Shown piece by piece: positions 31,029-42,600 of a stretch of 64,000 nt of DNA. Source of the stretch: Garcia nutans. Taxonomy: Eukaryota > Streptophyta > Magnoliopsida > Malpighiales > Euphorbiaceae. The DNA lies in NCBI GenBank assembly GCA_947685225.1, contig CANTUV010000031.1, positions 65,267,001-65,331,000 of the forward strand. Reading direction: 5' to 3'. The stretch's first letter is position 1; the number at the start of each line of letters is the position of its first letter. The translations under genes and the position numbers were made by a program. The notes beneath the pieces are model-generated. The model was given only the letters and a program-made list of their open reading frames with translations, was not told the DNA's origin and did no database searches.

Positions 31029-32432
31029 AGCTTGATAATTCATGAATTAATATATCTATGTATCATGACTTGAATGACTTTACTAAGTGAGGGAATTGCT
31101 CTATAGCATTGAGTTGTGTATGCTTACTTAGAGAGGGCTCCTACATAATTATCTTTGTCTAGGTCCTAGTCAGTCTTAGAACATGCTTTGACAAACTTTC
31201 GAGGCAAAATTGAACTCTACTAATTTAAGAGAGAAATGATCTAGGCATTGTTTGGATTAGCCAACAACTAGTATCCACCCTATTAAATATCAATCCCTAG
31301 TTGTCCCGTTGAGCCTTCATAAAATTTTAGCTTTCTTTTCATTGACTTACAAACCCCAACAACCTACCTTGAGCTGTTGTGATACTTTTGACAAGTCTTA
31401 TGATCACTAAGATGAAGAGGCATGAAGATAGTTGAAGTTCTCAAGACCATAGTAGTTGATGTTTTTAAGACCATAAGGATAGTTGAAGTTTTTCTAATAT
31501 TTCCAATATATCAAGACAACATCAGAGTAACAAATGATTTATCCCTGTTAAAGAAGATTTATGTTACTCCACTCATCCATTATTGGAAGCCCAAGTTGGT
31601 ACAAACAAGACAACTCTTTGCCCAGTCTGGTCCAATATATTCTAGTTAGTCCAAAATAATTTTTATGGTATCTTGATTAATTTTTATTTTAGTAAAAAAT
31701 AGTGAAGTGAATAAAAATTCAAAAATAATTATTCACTTCACCATTTTTTACTAAAATAAAAATTAATCAAGATACCATAAAAATTATTTTGGACTAACTA
31801 AAATATATTAGACCGGACTGGTCAAAGAGTTGTCTTGTTTGTACCAACTTGGGCTTCCAATAATGGATGAGTGGAGTAACATAAGTCTTCTTTAATAGGG
31901 ATAAATCATTTGTTACTCTGATGTTGACGTTATCTTGATATATTGGAGATATTAAGGGAACTTCAACTATCATTATGGTCTTGAAAACATCAACTACCCT
32001 TATGGTCTTGAGAACTTCAACTATCTTCATGATCTTCACTAATCATTGCTTTCTTTGATCTTCTTGCCTCTTTATCTTAGTGGTCATAAGACTTGTCAAA
32101 AGTATCACAATAGCTCAGGGTAGGTTGTTGGGGTTATATGCCAATTAAAAGAAAGCTAAAATTTTATGAAGGCTCAAAGGGACAACTAGGGATTAATATT
32201 TAATAAGTGGATACTAGTTGTTGGTTAACCAAACAATGCCTAGATCATCTCTCCCTTAAATAAGCAGAGTTCAATTCTACCTCGAAAGATTGTCAAAGCA
32301 TGTTCTAAAACTGACTAGGACCTAGACAAAGGTAATTATGCAGGAGCCCTCTCTAAATAGAGCAATTCCCTCACCTAGTAAAGTCATTCGAGTCATGATG
32401 CATAAATATATTAATTAATGAATTATCAAGCT
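31029..32432. mobile_element. Long inverted-repeat (foldback) element
   Basis: A near-palindrome of 1404 bp centred at about 31712. Arms are about 670 bp: AGCTTGATAATTCATGAATT at 31029 is mirrored by its complement ending at 32432. The centre reads GTGAAGTGAATAAAAATTC / ATAATTATTCACTTCAC with a loop of some 10-20 bases. AGCT at both ends may be a target duplication or part of the arms (it is self-complementary). The arms differ by scattered substitutions and small indels. ORFs 31422-31649 (+) and 31794-32039 (-) are mirror images of each other and look non-genic. It may be a nonautonomous DNA transposon; the superfamily is undetermined. A transcript would form a long hairpin. Confidence 0.8.
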
Positions 32433-32610
32433 AAATTCCTCATTGGTTGAACACCAAAATGAACAAAGACCAACAAAAATTTTGATGGAAGTAATTTATT
32501 TCAAGTAACTTTAAATTTGAAAAACATAATATTGTTCCAATTTAAATATTAAAGAAAGTAAAATTGTAAAGCAACATTCAAGCTAAGGAAAATTTGTTGA
32601 GTTTAAGCTT
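32433..32610. other. AT-rich spacer, nothing recognised
   Basis: Between the foldback element and the gag fragment; it may be the downstream part of the gag region. No ORF or repeat recognised. Confidence 0.4.
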
Positions 32611-33540
32611 CTTTTCCTTTCATATCTTTAATATCCCCATCTTGAAAAGAGGATAAGACAAAATCTTCTTCCAATCCTTTTCCCACCATAAAGGTTGCTG
32701 GTGGTGGCACTCTTCCAAATTTAGGCAAAGGGTTGTTCTTAGTATTGGGCTTATCCGGCTCAGGTAGCTTGCCACTATCGATTAGGTCTTAGATCTCATG
32801 CCTTAGACAAGCACATTTATCTGTTTCATGCCCTCGCATTTGATGAAATTGACAGAAGGCCTCGGCATTGAAGTTTGGTGGCAGTGGATTATGTAGTGGT
32901 CGAGGAGCTAAAGGTTGCAACAACCCTTTCTTTTGCAGCTTGTTAAAAACCCAAGATAGAGGTTTCCCCAATTCTGAGAATTGTCTTTTATTTCCTTGAC
33001 TAGTCGCATTAACATCAACTTCTTTTTGTGTGCTTTGATTTCCAGGCTGGTAATTCCCTTTCTCATTCCTTTTTATTGAAAAGTGATTCTTCTCCCTTTC
33101 CCACTCTTCAATTTGCAGACCAACTTGAAGAAGATCTTTGAAATCCGTTCTAAGGGTGTGAGACATCCTTTCACGGAGATTGGGAAGGACAACTCTCACG
33201 ATCATCCTTATTTGATCAAATTCATCTGCCTTTTCTTGAGCGAAGCGGCCTTGTTTCTCCATCTCTTCACATAGTCCACAAAATTCTCATTTGGCCTTTG
33301 CCTAATGGACTCAACTTCCATTAAGGTAACTTCCAACTCGACATTATACCCATATTGTTGGATGAAGGCTTTGTAAAGCATATCCCAACTCTTTTGTGTT
33401 CCATCATCTAAGGTATTGAACCAATTTTGGACAACTGGGTCCAATGAGAGCATAAAGTACCTTAGAGTTTGGGCCTTACTAGCTCGGATGGATTGCATGG
33501 CAGTGATATACTGCTTCACATGGAGATGAGGATTTCCAGT
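32611..33540 (-). pseudogene. gag: Gag fragment of a Tat/Ogre-type gypsy element
   Basis: Minus strand, starting at the G element junction (33540). HLHVKQYITAMQ, then FMLSLDPVVQNWFNTL and SWDMLYKAFIQQYGYN with FVDYVKRWRNKA: a typical retrotransposon gag domain. A frameshift at about 33215-33260 moves to the frame with DEFDQIRMIVRVVLP. Further on, EAFCQFHQMRGHETDKC ends in LRHEI and a stop at 32789-32791, after which DLIDSGKLPEP continues in frame. The histidine/cysteine pattern plus LRHEI-x-DLIDSGK is characteristic of Tat/Ogre gag. It is cut at its N-terminal side by the insertion of G; the start of gag should lie beyond the window's right edge. Confidence 0.85.
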
Positions 33541-35375
33541 TGTAACACCCCTTCCCGACCTACGTGTGTAAGCCAAGTAGAGGTGCCACACTAACCTAAT
33601 GTTGCTACCAAATTTACTTAGTCAAATTTTAGTTCCAGTTTTTACAGAAATTTTGCCAGAGGTTCGCCTAGAAATTGGGTCCCAAGTGTCGACAAAACTG
33701 GTTTTTCTGATTTTTGAAAACATTTTTACACAAACCAATGCGAATACAATCAATTTCAATACACTCCCAATGAATCCACCTTATACCCTCAACTACAACC
33801 TACAAAAAGAATTCACACTTCTAATACAAAATAAAGTAGAGATTTATTTTGTATAACATAGTAATTCTCAATCTTATAAATTCATATACATGTCACATCT
33901 AGCTAACTCATAATGGAAACTAGGAGATCTACCCTGAGATGTTGTGGGTCTGGTTGTCGCTCCCCAAGAGTTAACTACTGCTCCGAACCTATGAGTCAAG
34001 GAAAACTTAACTCGATGAGCAATGTCGCTCAATGGGTACTTTACCGATGAAAATATAAGTAAAACATGAAAGCATTTGAAATAAAAGGAAATAATTAAAT
34101 CAATAATCAACCAACACTAAACCAATGGTAGTTATTGTACATGCAGTGTAAATATGCTTTCAACAAATGTAAAAACCATAATTCAAACTCATTTTGCATT
34201 ACATAGTTTAAAAAAAAACACGACTTTGGCTCTACTGGTATATAGGGAACCATAGCGATACGACAATGGCCCTCACCACTGTAACATAGGTGGCCCTCAC
34301 CACCATTATTATATCACAGGAATGGCCCTCACCATCCTGGTTATAACCAATGGCCCTCACCATTGGCCCCCAATGGCCCTCAGCATTGAGTTCAGATCAT
34401 AACAATTCAATCACAATATCAAGCAGTACTGCATAAGTTAGTATAGTGAACCATACCCTTATCTGCCACTCCCACTACCCAGTAGAGCATAAAGGTTAAA
34501 ACGATTCAATTTAAGTCTCAAACTTCATTTTAGAATGACTCGAGAAATTATTTTAATTCCCGTTGCACTTTGCCATTTACGCCGCGCACCACATTCTTTA
34601 GTCAAACCATTACCCTTTTTCACATATTTAACATCAACAATAAACATATCAAACATTTCAAAGCATTCCTCAAAGAGTCACAAATTGACCAAATGAATAG
34701 TGTCGCGGCACGTAAAATCGGCAATGCAAAATGGCATGACCAAATGAATAGTAAAATCTGGATTTTTGTCAAAATTTCAGTCCACTTCAGTCATGTATTT
34801 AACTAGGTAAATGATCTTATTTTTGACTGAAATTTTACAGCAAACTTGTTTCATATGTTGACTAAATGCAAGTAAAATTTCGTCGAAAAATTCCATCGTT
34901 TGCTGCCTCAACTGGCTGCCCAAAATTAGGTCCAGAATTGGATCCCAAAGGACACCAATTCGGCCCACACTTGCACTTGGTGCAAATTTGTTTATTTTTC
35001 TGTTTTAAACCCATTTCAAAGCTTCCTTAATCATGTAATGAAGACTTAGACACTTCCCTTTTAAAATAACTTGATTGTTTAAATCAATTTGGACTAAATA
35101 GATTTCATAAACTCTTTTACCAAAATCATTGGAAACATTAGATGTTATTTGAATTTAAACAACCCAATCACTACATGGATAATTGAATTCAAACCCAAAC
35201 AACACATTTATGCATCCATAGCAAAAGTTCCATAGATAAAGTTTTGGTAAGAAAATGAAAGGAAAATTTATTCTTCTAAGGTAAAGTACCAAACCTTGTT
35301 CTTTTAATTCCCCTTTTCTTTTCCTTCTTCTCCTTCCTTAATCTTTGTTTTTCCTTCAAGAAATTCAAGAACACA
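33541..35375 (-). repeat. G 3' LTR, distal part (left of D1)
   Basis: Matches the 5' LTR at 63188-64000 from its TGTAACACCCCTTCCCGACC edge. Compared with that copy it lacks about 25 bp near 33853. It includes repeated TGGCCCTCACC motifs (34258-34390) and the TGAGT..ACTCG / GAG..CTC hairpin region (33990-34030). The 5 bases ACACA at 35371-35375 are the D1 target duplication. Confidence 0.85.
34258..34390. repeat. TGGCCCTCACCA short-motif block in the G LTR
   Basis: Six TGGCCCTCAsC units, several with an inverted partner (CCATTGG, CACCACC), at spacings of about 15-35 bp. The same block begins at 63932 in the 5' LTR. Confidence 0.8.
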
Positions 35376-36247
35376 TGTAATATCCTCATATATGCCCTAG
35401 AAGTTTTGATTATGTTGTTGATGTTGTTGTTATTGTTGTTGTTGGTATATATTGGAAAGTGAATGTTTGTGAATATGTGTGTTTTGGGGAAAGAAATAGG
35501 GTTTAGAGACAAATGTATATGTTGTGTATATGATGATATATATAACATATAAATTGGTCAAATATAGAGTCAATGCAAGAAGATATTTTTGTGGAATGTG
35601 CAATTACATATAAGGGCTTAGATGAGACAAAAGGTTAATTCTTTGATTGAGGGCATTTTGGTAATTACTTGGATAAAATCTCTTGGTGGAGATTTAAAGT
35701 GGGGTTGACTTTATTTCCTCCATGTATTTTTCGTCTTCTTTTGCATTTTGGCTGATTTCTCGTAGACAAAGGGAAAGCAAAGAGACAAAGAGAAGACTTT
35801 GAAGAGTAAGCTCCAATTGTAGGAAGATTGAAGTGATCAAGTGTTGATTCAAGAAGTGTTATAATTTAAGGTAAGAAATCTCTTGTTTTTCCTTTGTAAA
35901 TTTTGAAGTTGGGTTTAAAAGAAATTGTGATTTGTTGATATGATGATTTGATGTGGTTGTAATGTGTTGAATTTGATTATAAGCCAAAGAGTTAATTATT
36001 AATGGTTTTGGATTGAAGATGGTAAGTAGGTGGAGATTGATTTTGAGAAAATGGGAGTGATGCTGTATTTTTAGGGTTTTGGTTTGGTATGAATTTAATG
36101 TATGGTTATTGTGATTACTAGGGTGAATATGTAAGATATGTGTTTATAACATGAATTGTATCCTTTTGAATGAGATGATTGTTGTGTAAAAAGGGTGTAA
36201 ATGCTTTTAGAAGGGTGTTGGCCATTTTTAGGGTTGTGTATTTTAGT

Positions 36248-37675
36248 TGTTAGGAAATCATAGAGATCACTGCAAACAAAAACACGCAGCGGAAAAATAT
36301 TTGATCTCTGATTTCCCACCAGGATCCATGCTGTTCGTTTAATTCGACAAAAGTGTTCAAAGAACTAACCTATTGATGATTCGAAATCACAGTTTGGAAG
36401 AGATGCCTCGATCGCGAAACACCCTCTATCGCGTATCCACACGAATGCTACCGTTTGGAGTGCTAGCTCTCTGTAACGGCGAAGGCTGGAAAAACGTTTT
36501 CTCTAAAAACGTATTAGGGTTACCTTTTTCGTTCCTCTTCATTTTTATTGTTACCTCTGAGAAGACTTAACGTCTGGAGTGAATATAATCACTCCAGAAT
36601 CCAATTCAAAATTGGATACGGAAAGTCAAATTCAGAATCCAAGTCTAATTAGGATTCTGAATATATTATCTAATAATATATATAATTGGATAAGGTAAGT
36701 CAAATTCAGAATCCAAATCTAATTAGGATTCTGAATATATTATCTAATAATATATATATATATATAAATGAAAATAATAATAATAATAAATATTAATATC
36801 TAATATTAATATTATTAATATTATATCCAGCCCAAAACGCATTCTTGCGTGTGACCCGATAGGCCCATATTAATTGGCAGTCAATTTAATCTCTATTAAA
36901 TCAACAAGTCATAATTGGCCTCTAGCAAGGCGTTACAACTACCCAATTAATATAAGGAATGTCCAATTTGCCTAATAATAGTATATGCATTAATCCCTTT
37001 GTCACACGATATCTAGCTTGAACATAAGTCATGGTCAACGTCATACTTATATTGTCCAAACTTATGATTACTCGATCTCCAAGTAGACTAATAAAAACAA
37101 ATGAAATTGATCACACTATCAATTCATTTGAGCACGGCCATGCATTTCACAGTCTCACTTATCGAGGGGCCCAAAAGATATCTCTCTCAAAGAGAGGGAC
37201 AAATTCTATCTTGATTGTTCATTATCCTCTACATAATTTCTATCATATATGAACATAACCTTTATTACTATCCAGTTACGGATAATGTTTGATCATGTCA
37301 AAATATAATAGTCCTTATATTGGAAACTATGACAATCTCAAGTCAAAGAATTAATACATAACTATCATGAGATTTACTTATGACACTAACCCATGTAGTA
37401 ATCTCATGATGGGTCTATCCAATACATTGTTCTCTAACAAGTATCTATGAAATTGATTTGTATCACTATACACATAACCATCTGATGATTATCAAATCAA
37501 TGTTCATACTGGTTAAGAATTATTTTTTTTATCTCTATAATAATAATAAACCAGGGACAAATATCAAAATTGTGTAACATGCAAACAAACAATAATGATA
37601 ATAAAACCTCATTTATTAATAATGAATGTATAACATAAAGATCCAAATAAATGGCCTAGGGCACATACACTAACA
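36248..37675 (-). mobile_element. Copia-type solo LTR inside the D1 5' LTR
   Basis: 1428 bp, TGTTAGGAAATCATAG...CATACACTAACA, absent from the D1 3' LTR. The flanks are TTAGT (36243-36247) and TGAGT (37676-37680). The uninterrupted 3' LTR has TGAGT, so this is a 5-bp duplication with one later change. The minus-strand 3' end (TTTTCCGCTGCGTG...TTTCCTAACA) is typical of plant copia LTRs, hence the orientation. It contains a 74-bp tandem duplication at 36611-36758 and TA-rich repeats. No coding content. Confidence 0.9.
36611..36758. repeat. 74-bp tandem duplication in the solo LTR
   Basis: Two units starting at 36611 and 36685 (ATTGGATA...GTCAAATTCAGAATCCAA...AATATATA), each with an internal inverted TTCAGAATCC / GGATTCTGAA. 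Confidence 0.8.
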
Positions 37676-37680
37676 TGAGT

Positions 37681-37982
37681 GACACGGCCAAAACAAAGGA
37701 GAGACATGGCCAAGCCAAGTGATTTTGGGCGTGTTGGATTGCTTTGAGAGAGACACGGCCGTGTCTAGTGCCCGTGTTCACTACTGGAGTTTTGGTGTTG
37801 GGAGACACGGCCACTAGCTTGGCCGTGTCCTATGCCCGTGTCTGCTGCTGTGATTTGTTGGTTGAGAGACACGGCCACAAGCTTGGCCGTGTCCCTTGCC
37901 CGTGTTGCCTACTGTCAATTTAGGTTGAGAGACACGGCCACAAGCTTGGTCGTGTCCCTCAAGTGGCTGCCCGTGTCCCTCA
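37681..37982. repeat. GACACGGCC palindrome block, D1 5' LTR
   Basis: Five or more GACACGGCC...GGCCGTGTC pairs and half-sites in 300 bp, separated by GCCCGTGT phrases. The perfect pair 37868-37893 is identical to 16026-16051. The counterpart in the 3' LTR is 45181-45482. Confidence 0.9.
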
Positions 37983-38997
37983 AATGTGTGAGTTAGGGTT
38001 TTTATACTTTGTTCTATTTGCATTGTTTTGGTCCTTTTAAGGTAAGTTGGTACCTAAACCTAAACCTAAACACATTTAAACAATGATTGACCTAAACAAA
38101 TGCATATGGAAGATCTTAAAGCTATGAATGATATAAATTATTCTTTGCCCTAATTGCATTGTTGAGATTGAACAATGTTATGTTATGCATTGTGAATGGT
38201 TATGTGTTTCATGAATAATGTATATTGAAATGTTATATCAAAGATGCTATGATGATTCAAATAAGAGGTGAAATGTGATGTAAAGCCATTGTGATTGGCT
38301 ATGATGATGATATTGAAAGAAAGAAGGCATGTTTGCCTAAATGTGATGAGAATTTGAGAATGGAAATGGAAACTATATAATAAATGAATTGTTTGTTTAA
38401 TATGTTATTCAGTTTCAGAGTTCTGGATTTGGGTGGCATGCCTAAGAAATGATGAAAGGTAACAGTCTTGTCGGGTTGAGGATCTCCTCAAATGTGTTGA
38501 GTTGATGGTCCAAGAGACTGGGTCTGTTACACTATAAGAATTGTGAATATGAGATATATGAATTGTAACAGTCTTGCCGGGTTGAGGATCTCCTCATATG
38601 TGTTGAGTTGATGGTCCAAGAGACTGGGTCTGTTACACTATCCATGGATAGAGATACATATATATATATTGCCTACGGGCGTGATTATTGTGATTATGAA
38701 CCAAAGCAGTAACTCTGAACTCTGAATATCGTATTAAATATTTGTTGGGCCCATAGGTGTCAAGGTTATATGAATGTCTTAAATAACGTTATGAGTTAAT
38801 GAAATGAGATGTTGTATATTGAGTATGATTGATTAATGATGAATGTGGAAAGATGTTGAAATGTGGTATGCTCATATGACTATGATTTGTAAAATGCATA
38901 ATTATGTGGTTAACTTTATATTTATGATGTTGATCTTATCAATAACATATGTGGCATTGCATTACATTAAAGCATACCATTAGCATGTTTTATCTTA

Positions 38998-39035
38998 CTA
39001 AGCCCTTGGCTTAGCGCGATAGTGTTTAATCGCGC
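38998..39035 (+). promoter_or_regulatory. Tandem stem-loops in the D1 5' LTR
   Basis: CTAAGCC-CTT-GGCTTAG (38998-39014) directly followed by GCGCGAT-AGTGTTTA-ATCGCGC (39014-39035); both stems are perfect 7-bp pairs. Repeated at 46498-46535 (D1 3' LTR), 54422-54459 and 61988-62025 (D2). A corresponding structure is in G (63660-63700, minus). Confidence 0.6.
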
Positions 39036-39459
39036 AGGTGATAGAGTTGAACCTGAAGGTTCTTCGAGACCGAGTGAGAGTAGACGTTGAAGTGTTGATT
39101 TGGAACTTAAAGATCAGAAGAGACTTGCCAATCATGTATATTTCTTTTATATTTTGTAAAGTATTGGTTTTAATGTAAATATATGTATAACTATAAACAT
39201 GGATTTGAAAGAGTTTATACATGTAAATATTTTATAAAATTCCGCTGCGTATTATCTAAATGTAAATATATCTATTTGGTTTTGTATTACAACTTGATTA
39301 CTTATTTTTCTATAATGTATACAACTGAAAGATTATGGTATTGTTTAAAATGTTTTGGATGTAAAGATAATTCGTAGCATCCCTATGTTTAGTGCATGTA
39401 TACTACATTGTGGTGTTTGTAGTGTGCATATATTGAATGTGGGGGTGTTACAATTGTTT

Positions 39460-39472
39460 TGGTATCAGAGCC
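39460..39472 (+). promoter_or_regulatory. D1 primer-binding site (tRNA-Met)
   Basis: TGGTATCAGAGCC, seven bases after the 5' LTR. Confidence 0.9.
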
Positions 39473-39620
39473 TAGGTTTGAGATTCTCAGCCTAGGTAAA
39501 ATGTAATAAAAAGAATATTTTTACTTAAAAAGTGAGTTTTGAATGAAATATACGTTTGAGATTGGCAGTCTCTGATCTTTAATAAGATGTAATCTGCTGT
39601 GTTTGCAGATTTAGATTGTG

Positions 39621-42600
39621 ATGGATCCTCACTCAAGTCAGTCGGTTGAGGCTAGTGCTGAGAGTATTGCTCCTGATGATGGAGCTAGGATTGTTAGTGT
39701 TGAGGAGGCACCTGCTTCGGTGTCAGGTAGACCAGCTGGAGAGGAGGTTCCGCCAGCCTGGTTTATGCATATGATGGAAGCTATGAGACAAGCACCAGTA
39801 CAACCACAGCCACCACCCCCTCAACCTTTGGTATCAGTGAGGCACTATGACAAATTGAGAAAGTATGGAGCCGAAGATTTTGTAGGTACTACTGATCCAG
39901 TTGTAGCGGAGCAGTGGCTTGATAAAGTACAGAGGATCTTTATTCAGTTGCAAGCCACCTCAGAGGAAAAGTTTGAATATGCAAGATCCTTGTTGCAGAA
40001 GGATGCATATAGTTGGTGGAAGACAGTGCCACATTCTATGGATGATCCACCAACTTTGTCATATGCTGACTTTCTGAGAGAATTTGAATTGAAGTATACT
40101 CCAAGGGAGTATAAAGATGGGAAGAAAAGAGAGTTTCTAGATTTGAAGCAAGATCATCGGACCGTAACTGAATATGAGGTTGAGTTTATCCGGTTGAGTC
40201 ACTATGCTGGGGGTATTATAGTTGATGAGATAGATAGATGCCGGAGATTTGAGGAGGGATTGAGGCCCTCTATCATGTGCTTAGTGGCTGGATCTAGATA
40301 TCACGATTTCTCCCAGCTAGTGGCAGCAGCTCGAAGTGTGGAGCGAGCTCAGGGTATTGCAGCTGCTTCAGAGGAAGAGGTTAGGGTGAGGAGGCCCCAG
40401 TTTGAGGCAGGGTCTTCTTCTGCAAAGAGAGGTAGAGGTAGCTTTACTCCTCGGATTAGTAGAAGTCAGAGGTCAGCTGGTAGGTCAGTGCAGTCCCAGA
40501 GGCAGAGATTTAGACCTGCAGCTTCAGTAGCGAGTGCTCCTACTCCTGGAGTTCAGAGATCCACCTTACCTGTGTGTGATCAGTGTGGTGGAAGACATGG
40601 GGGCGTTTGTTGGAGGCATAGTAGATCAGGGGTATGTTTCAGGTGTGGATCACCTGATCACTTTGTGAGAGACTGTCCTGAGAGGCAGGAGCAGATGCCA
40701 GTTGATTCTGCTGCTTCTCGAGCTAGTGTGAGGGGAGGCAGAGGAGGCAGAGGTGCCAGCCGAGGAGGTAGACCAGGGTTCAGTTCTAGAGGAGGTGCTA
40801 CATCCAAGGAGGGTAGACCAGAGGAGGTTGGATCTTCCCAGAGGATGTATGTTATGCAGAGGCAGCCAGATGCATCAGCAGTCATAGCTGGTACTTTTTC
40901 TTTATTTGATACTTCAGTACTTGCTTTGATTGATCCGGGTTCCACACATTCTTATATTAGTGCATCTGTTTTGCCTGTATCTGATATGCATGCTGAGTCC
41001 CTAGGATTTGATGTATTGGTGACAAATCCGTTAGGGCATAGTGTGGTTGTGAGTAAGGTGCACCGAGATAGTGCAGTGAGGGTGCAAGGTGAGGAGTTCC
41101 TTGGAGACTTGATTGAGATGCCATTTAAGGAATATGATGTGATCCTAGGCATGGATTGGCTATCGAGGCATGGAGCTGTGGTGGATTGTAAAAAGAAAAT
41201 TGTTTCTTTGAGAACTGCTGATGGTAGAGAAGTGATAGTATCTAATGAACAAGGACAGCTAGCATCTTTGTTTGTTTCAGCTGTTGCAGCCAGGAGATTG
41301 ATTAGAAAGGGGTGTGAAGCCTATCTTGCTCATGTGGTAGATACTAGAGTGAAGGGTTCTCCCATTGATAGTATTGCCACAGTTGCTGAGTTCCCAGATG
41401 TTTTTCCAGAGGAGTTGCCAGGATTGCCTCCTGAGAGAGAGGTGGAGTTTGGTATTGAATTGTTGCCTGGTACCACTCCTATCTCGATTACTCCTTATAG
41501 AATGGCACCAGCAGAATTGAGGGAGTTGAAAGTGCAATTACAAGAGTTGTTGGATAAAGGATTCATTCGCCCCAGTGTTTCTCCTTGGGGAGCTCCTGTG
41601 TTATTTGTGAAGAAGAAAGATGGTACTATGAGATTGTGCATCGATTATAGGCAATTGAACAAGGTGACTATTAAAAATAAATATCCTTTGCCTAGAATTG
41701 ATGATCTCTTTGATCAGTTGAAGGGTGCAGCTGTGTTTTCTAAAATTGATCTGAGATCTGGGTACCATCAGTTGAGAGTCAGAGCTGAAGATGTTCCGAA
41801 GACCGCTTTTCGGACCAGGTATGGGCATTATGAGTTTTTAGTTATGCCTTTTGGTCTGACGAATGCACCTGCAGCTTTTATGGATTTGATGAATAGGGTG
41901 TTTAGGCCCTATTTGGATCAGTTTGTAGTGGTCTTCATTGATGATATACTGGTGTATTCGTGGAATGAAGAGGAACATGATATGCATCTGCGGATTGTGT
42001 TGCAGATTTTGAGAGAGAAGCAGTTATTTGCCAAATTGTCGAAGTGTGAGTTCTGGTTGGATCAAGTCACTTTTCTCGAACATATTGTTTCTGCGGAAGG
42101 CATTAGAGTTGATCCGAGCAAAGTTGAAGCAATTTTGAATTGGAGTCCACCCAAGTCTGTGAAAGAGGTTAGAAGTTTCCTGGGTTTGGCAGGCTATTAT
42201 CGGCGGTTTGTGAAAGGATTTTCTTTGATAGCTACTCCACTCACTAGATTGCTTCGTAAGGGAATGAGATTTGTGTGGACGGATCAGTGTCAGGCTAGCT
42301 TTGAGCAGTTGAGAGATATGTTGACTCAAGCGCCTGTTCTTACTTTACCTGTGGAAGGCAAACCATATGTGATTTTCAGTGATGCTTCACATAGTGGTTT
42401 GGGGTGTGTGTTGATGCAAGAAGGTAAAGTTATAGCTTATGCATCTCGACAGTTGAAACCGCATGAGCTTAATTATCCTACTCATGATTTGGAGTTGGCA
42501 GCCATTGTGTTTTCATTGAAGATTTGGCGCCACTATCTGTTTGGGGAGAAATGTTTCATCTACACTGATCATAAGAGTTTAAAGTATTTGGGGGTTCAGA

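Larger units (their letters stand above)
35376..39452 (+). repeat. D1 5' LTR (with nested solo LTR)
   Basis: TGTAATATCCTCATATATGC...GGGGGTGTTACA. Content in order: TTG-rich microsatellite (about 35405-35450), AT-rich U3, nested solo LTR (36248-37675), GACACGGCC block (37681-37982), two 106-bp-spaced units beginning GTAACAG and ending CTGTTAC (38459 and 38565), and a double stem-loop (38998-39035). The ORFs in it are repeated in the 3' LTR and have no recognisable domains. Confidence 0.95.

Noticed and set aside
31422..32039. Paired 75- and 81-codon ORFs as genes
   Set aside because: They are mirror images on the two arms of the foldback repeat, without recognisable domains.
37681..37982. Possible CRISPR-like array
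   Set aside because: Repeats are palindromic but irregularly spaced, inside a plant LTR and duplicated in the partner LTR; there is no cas context.
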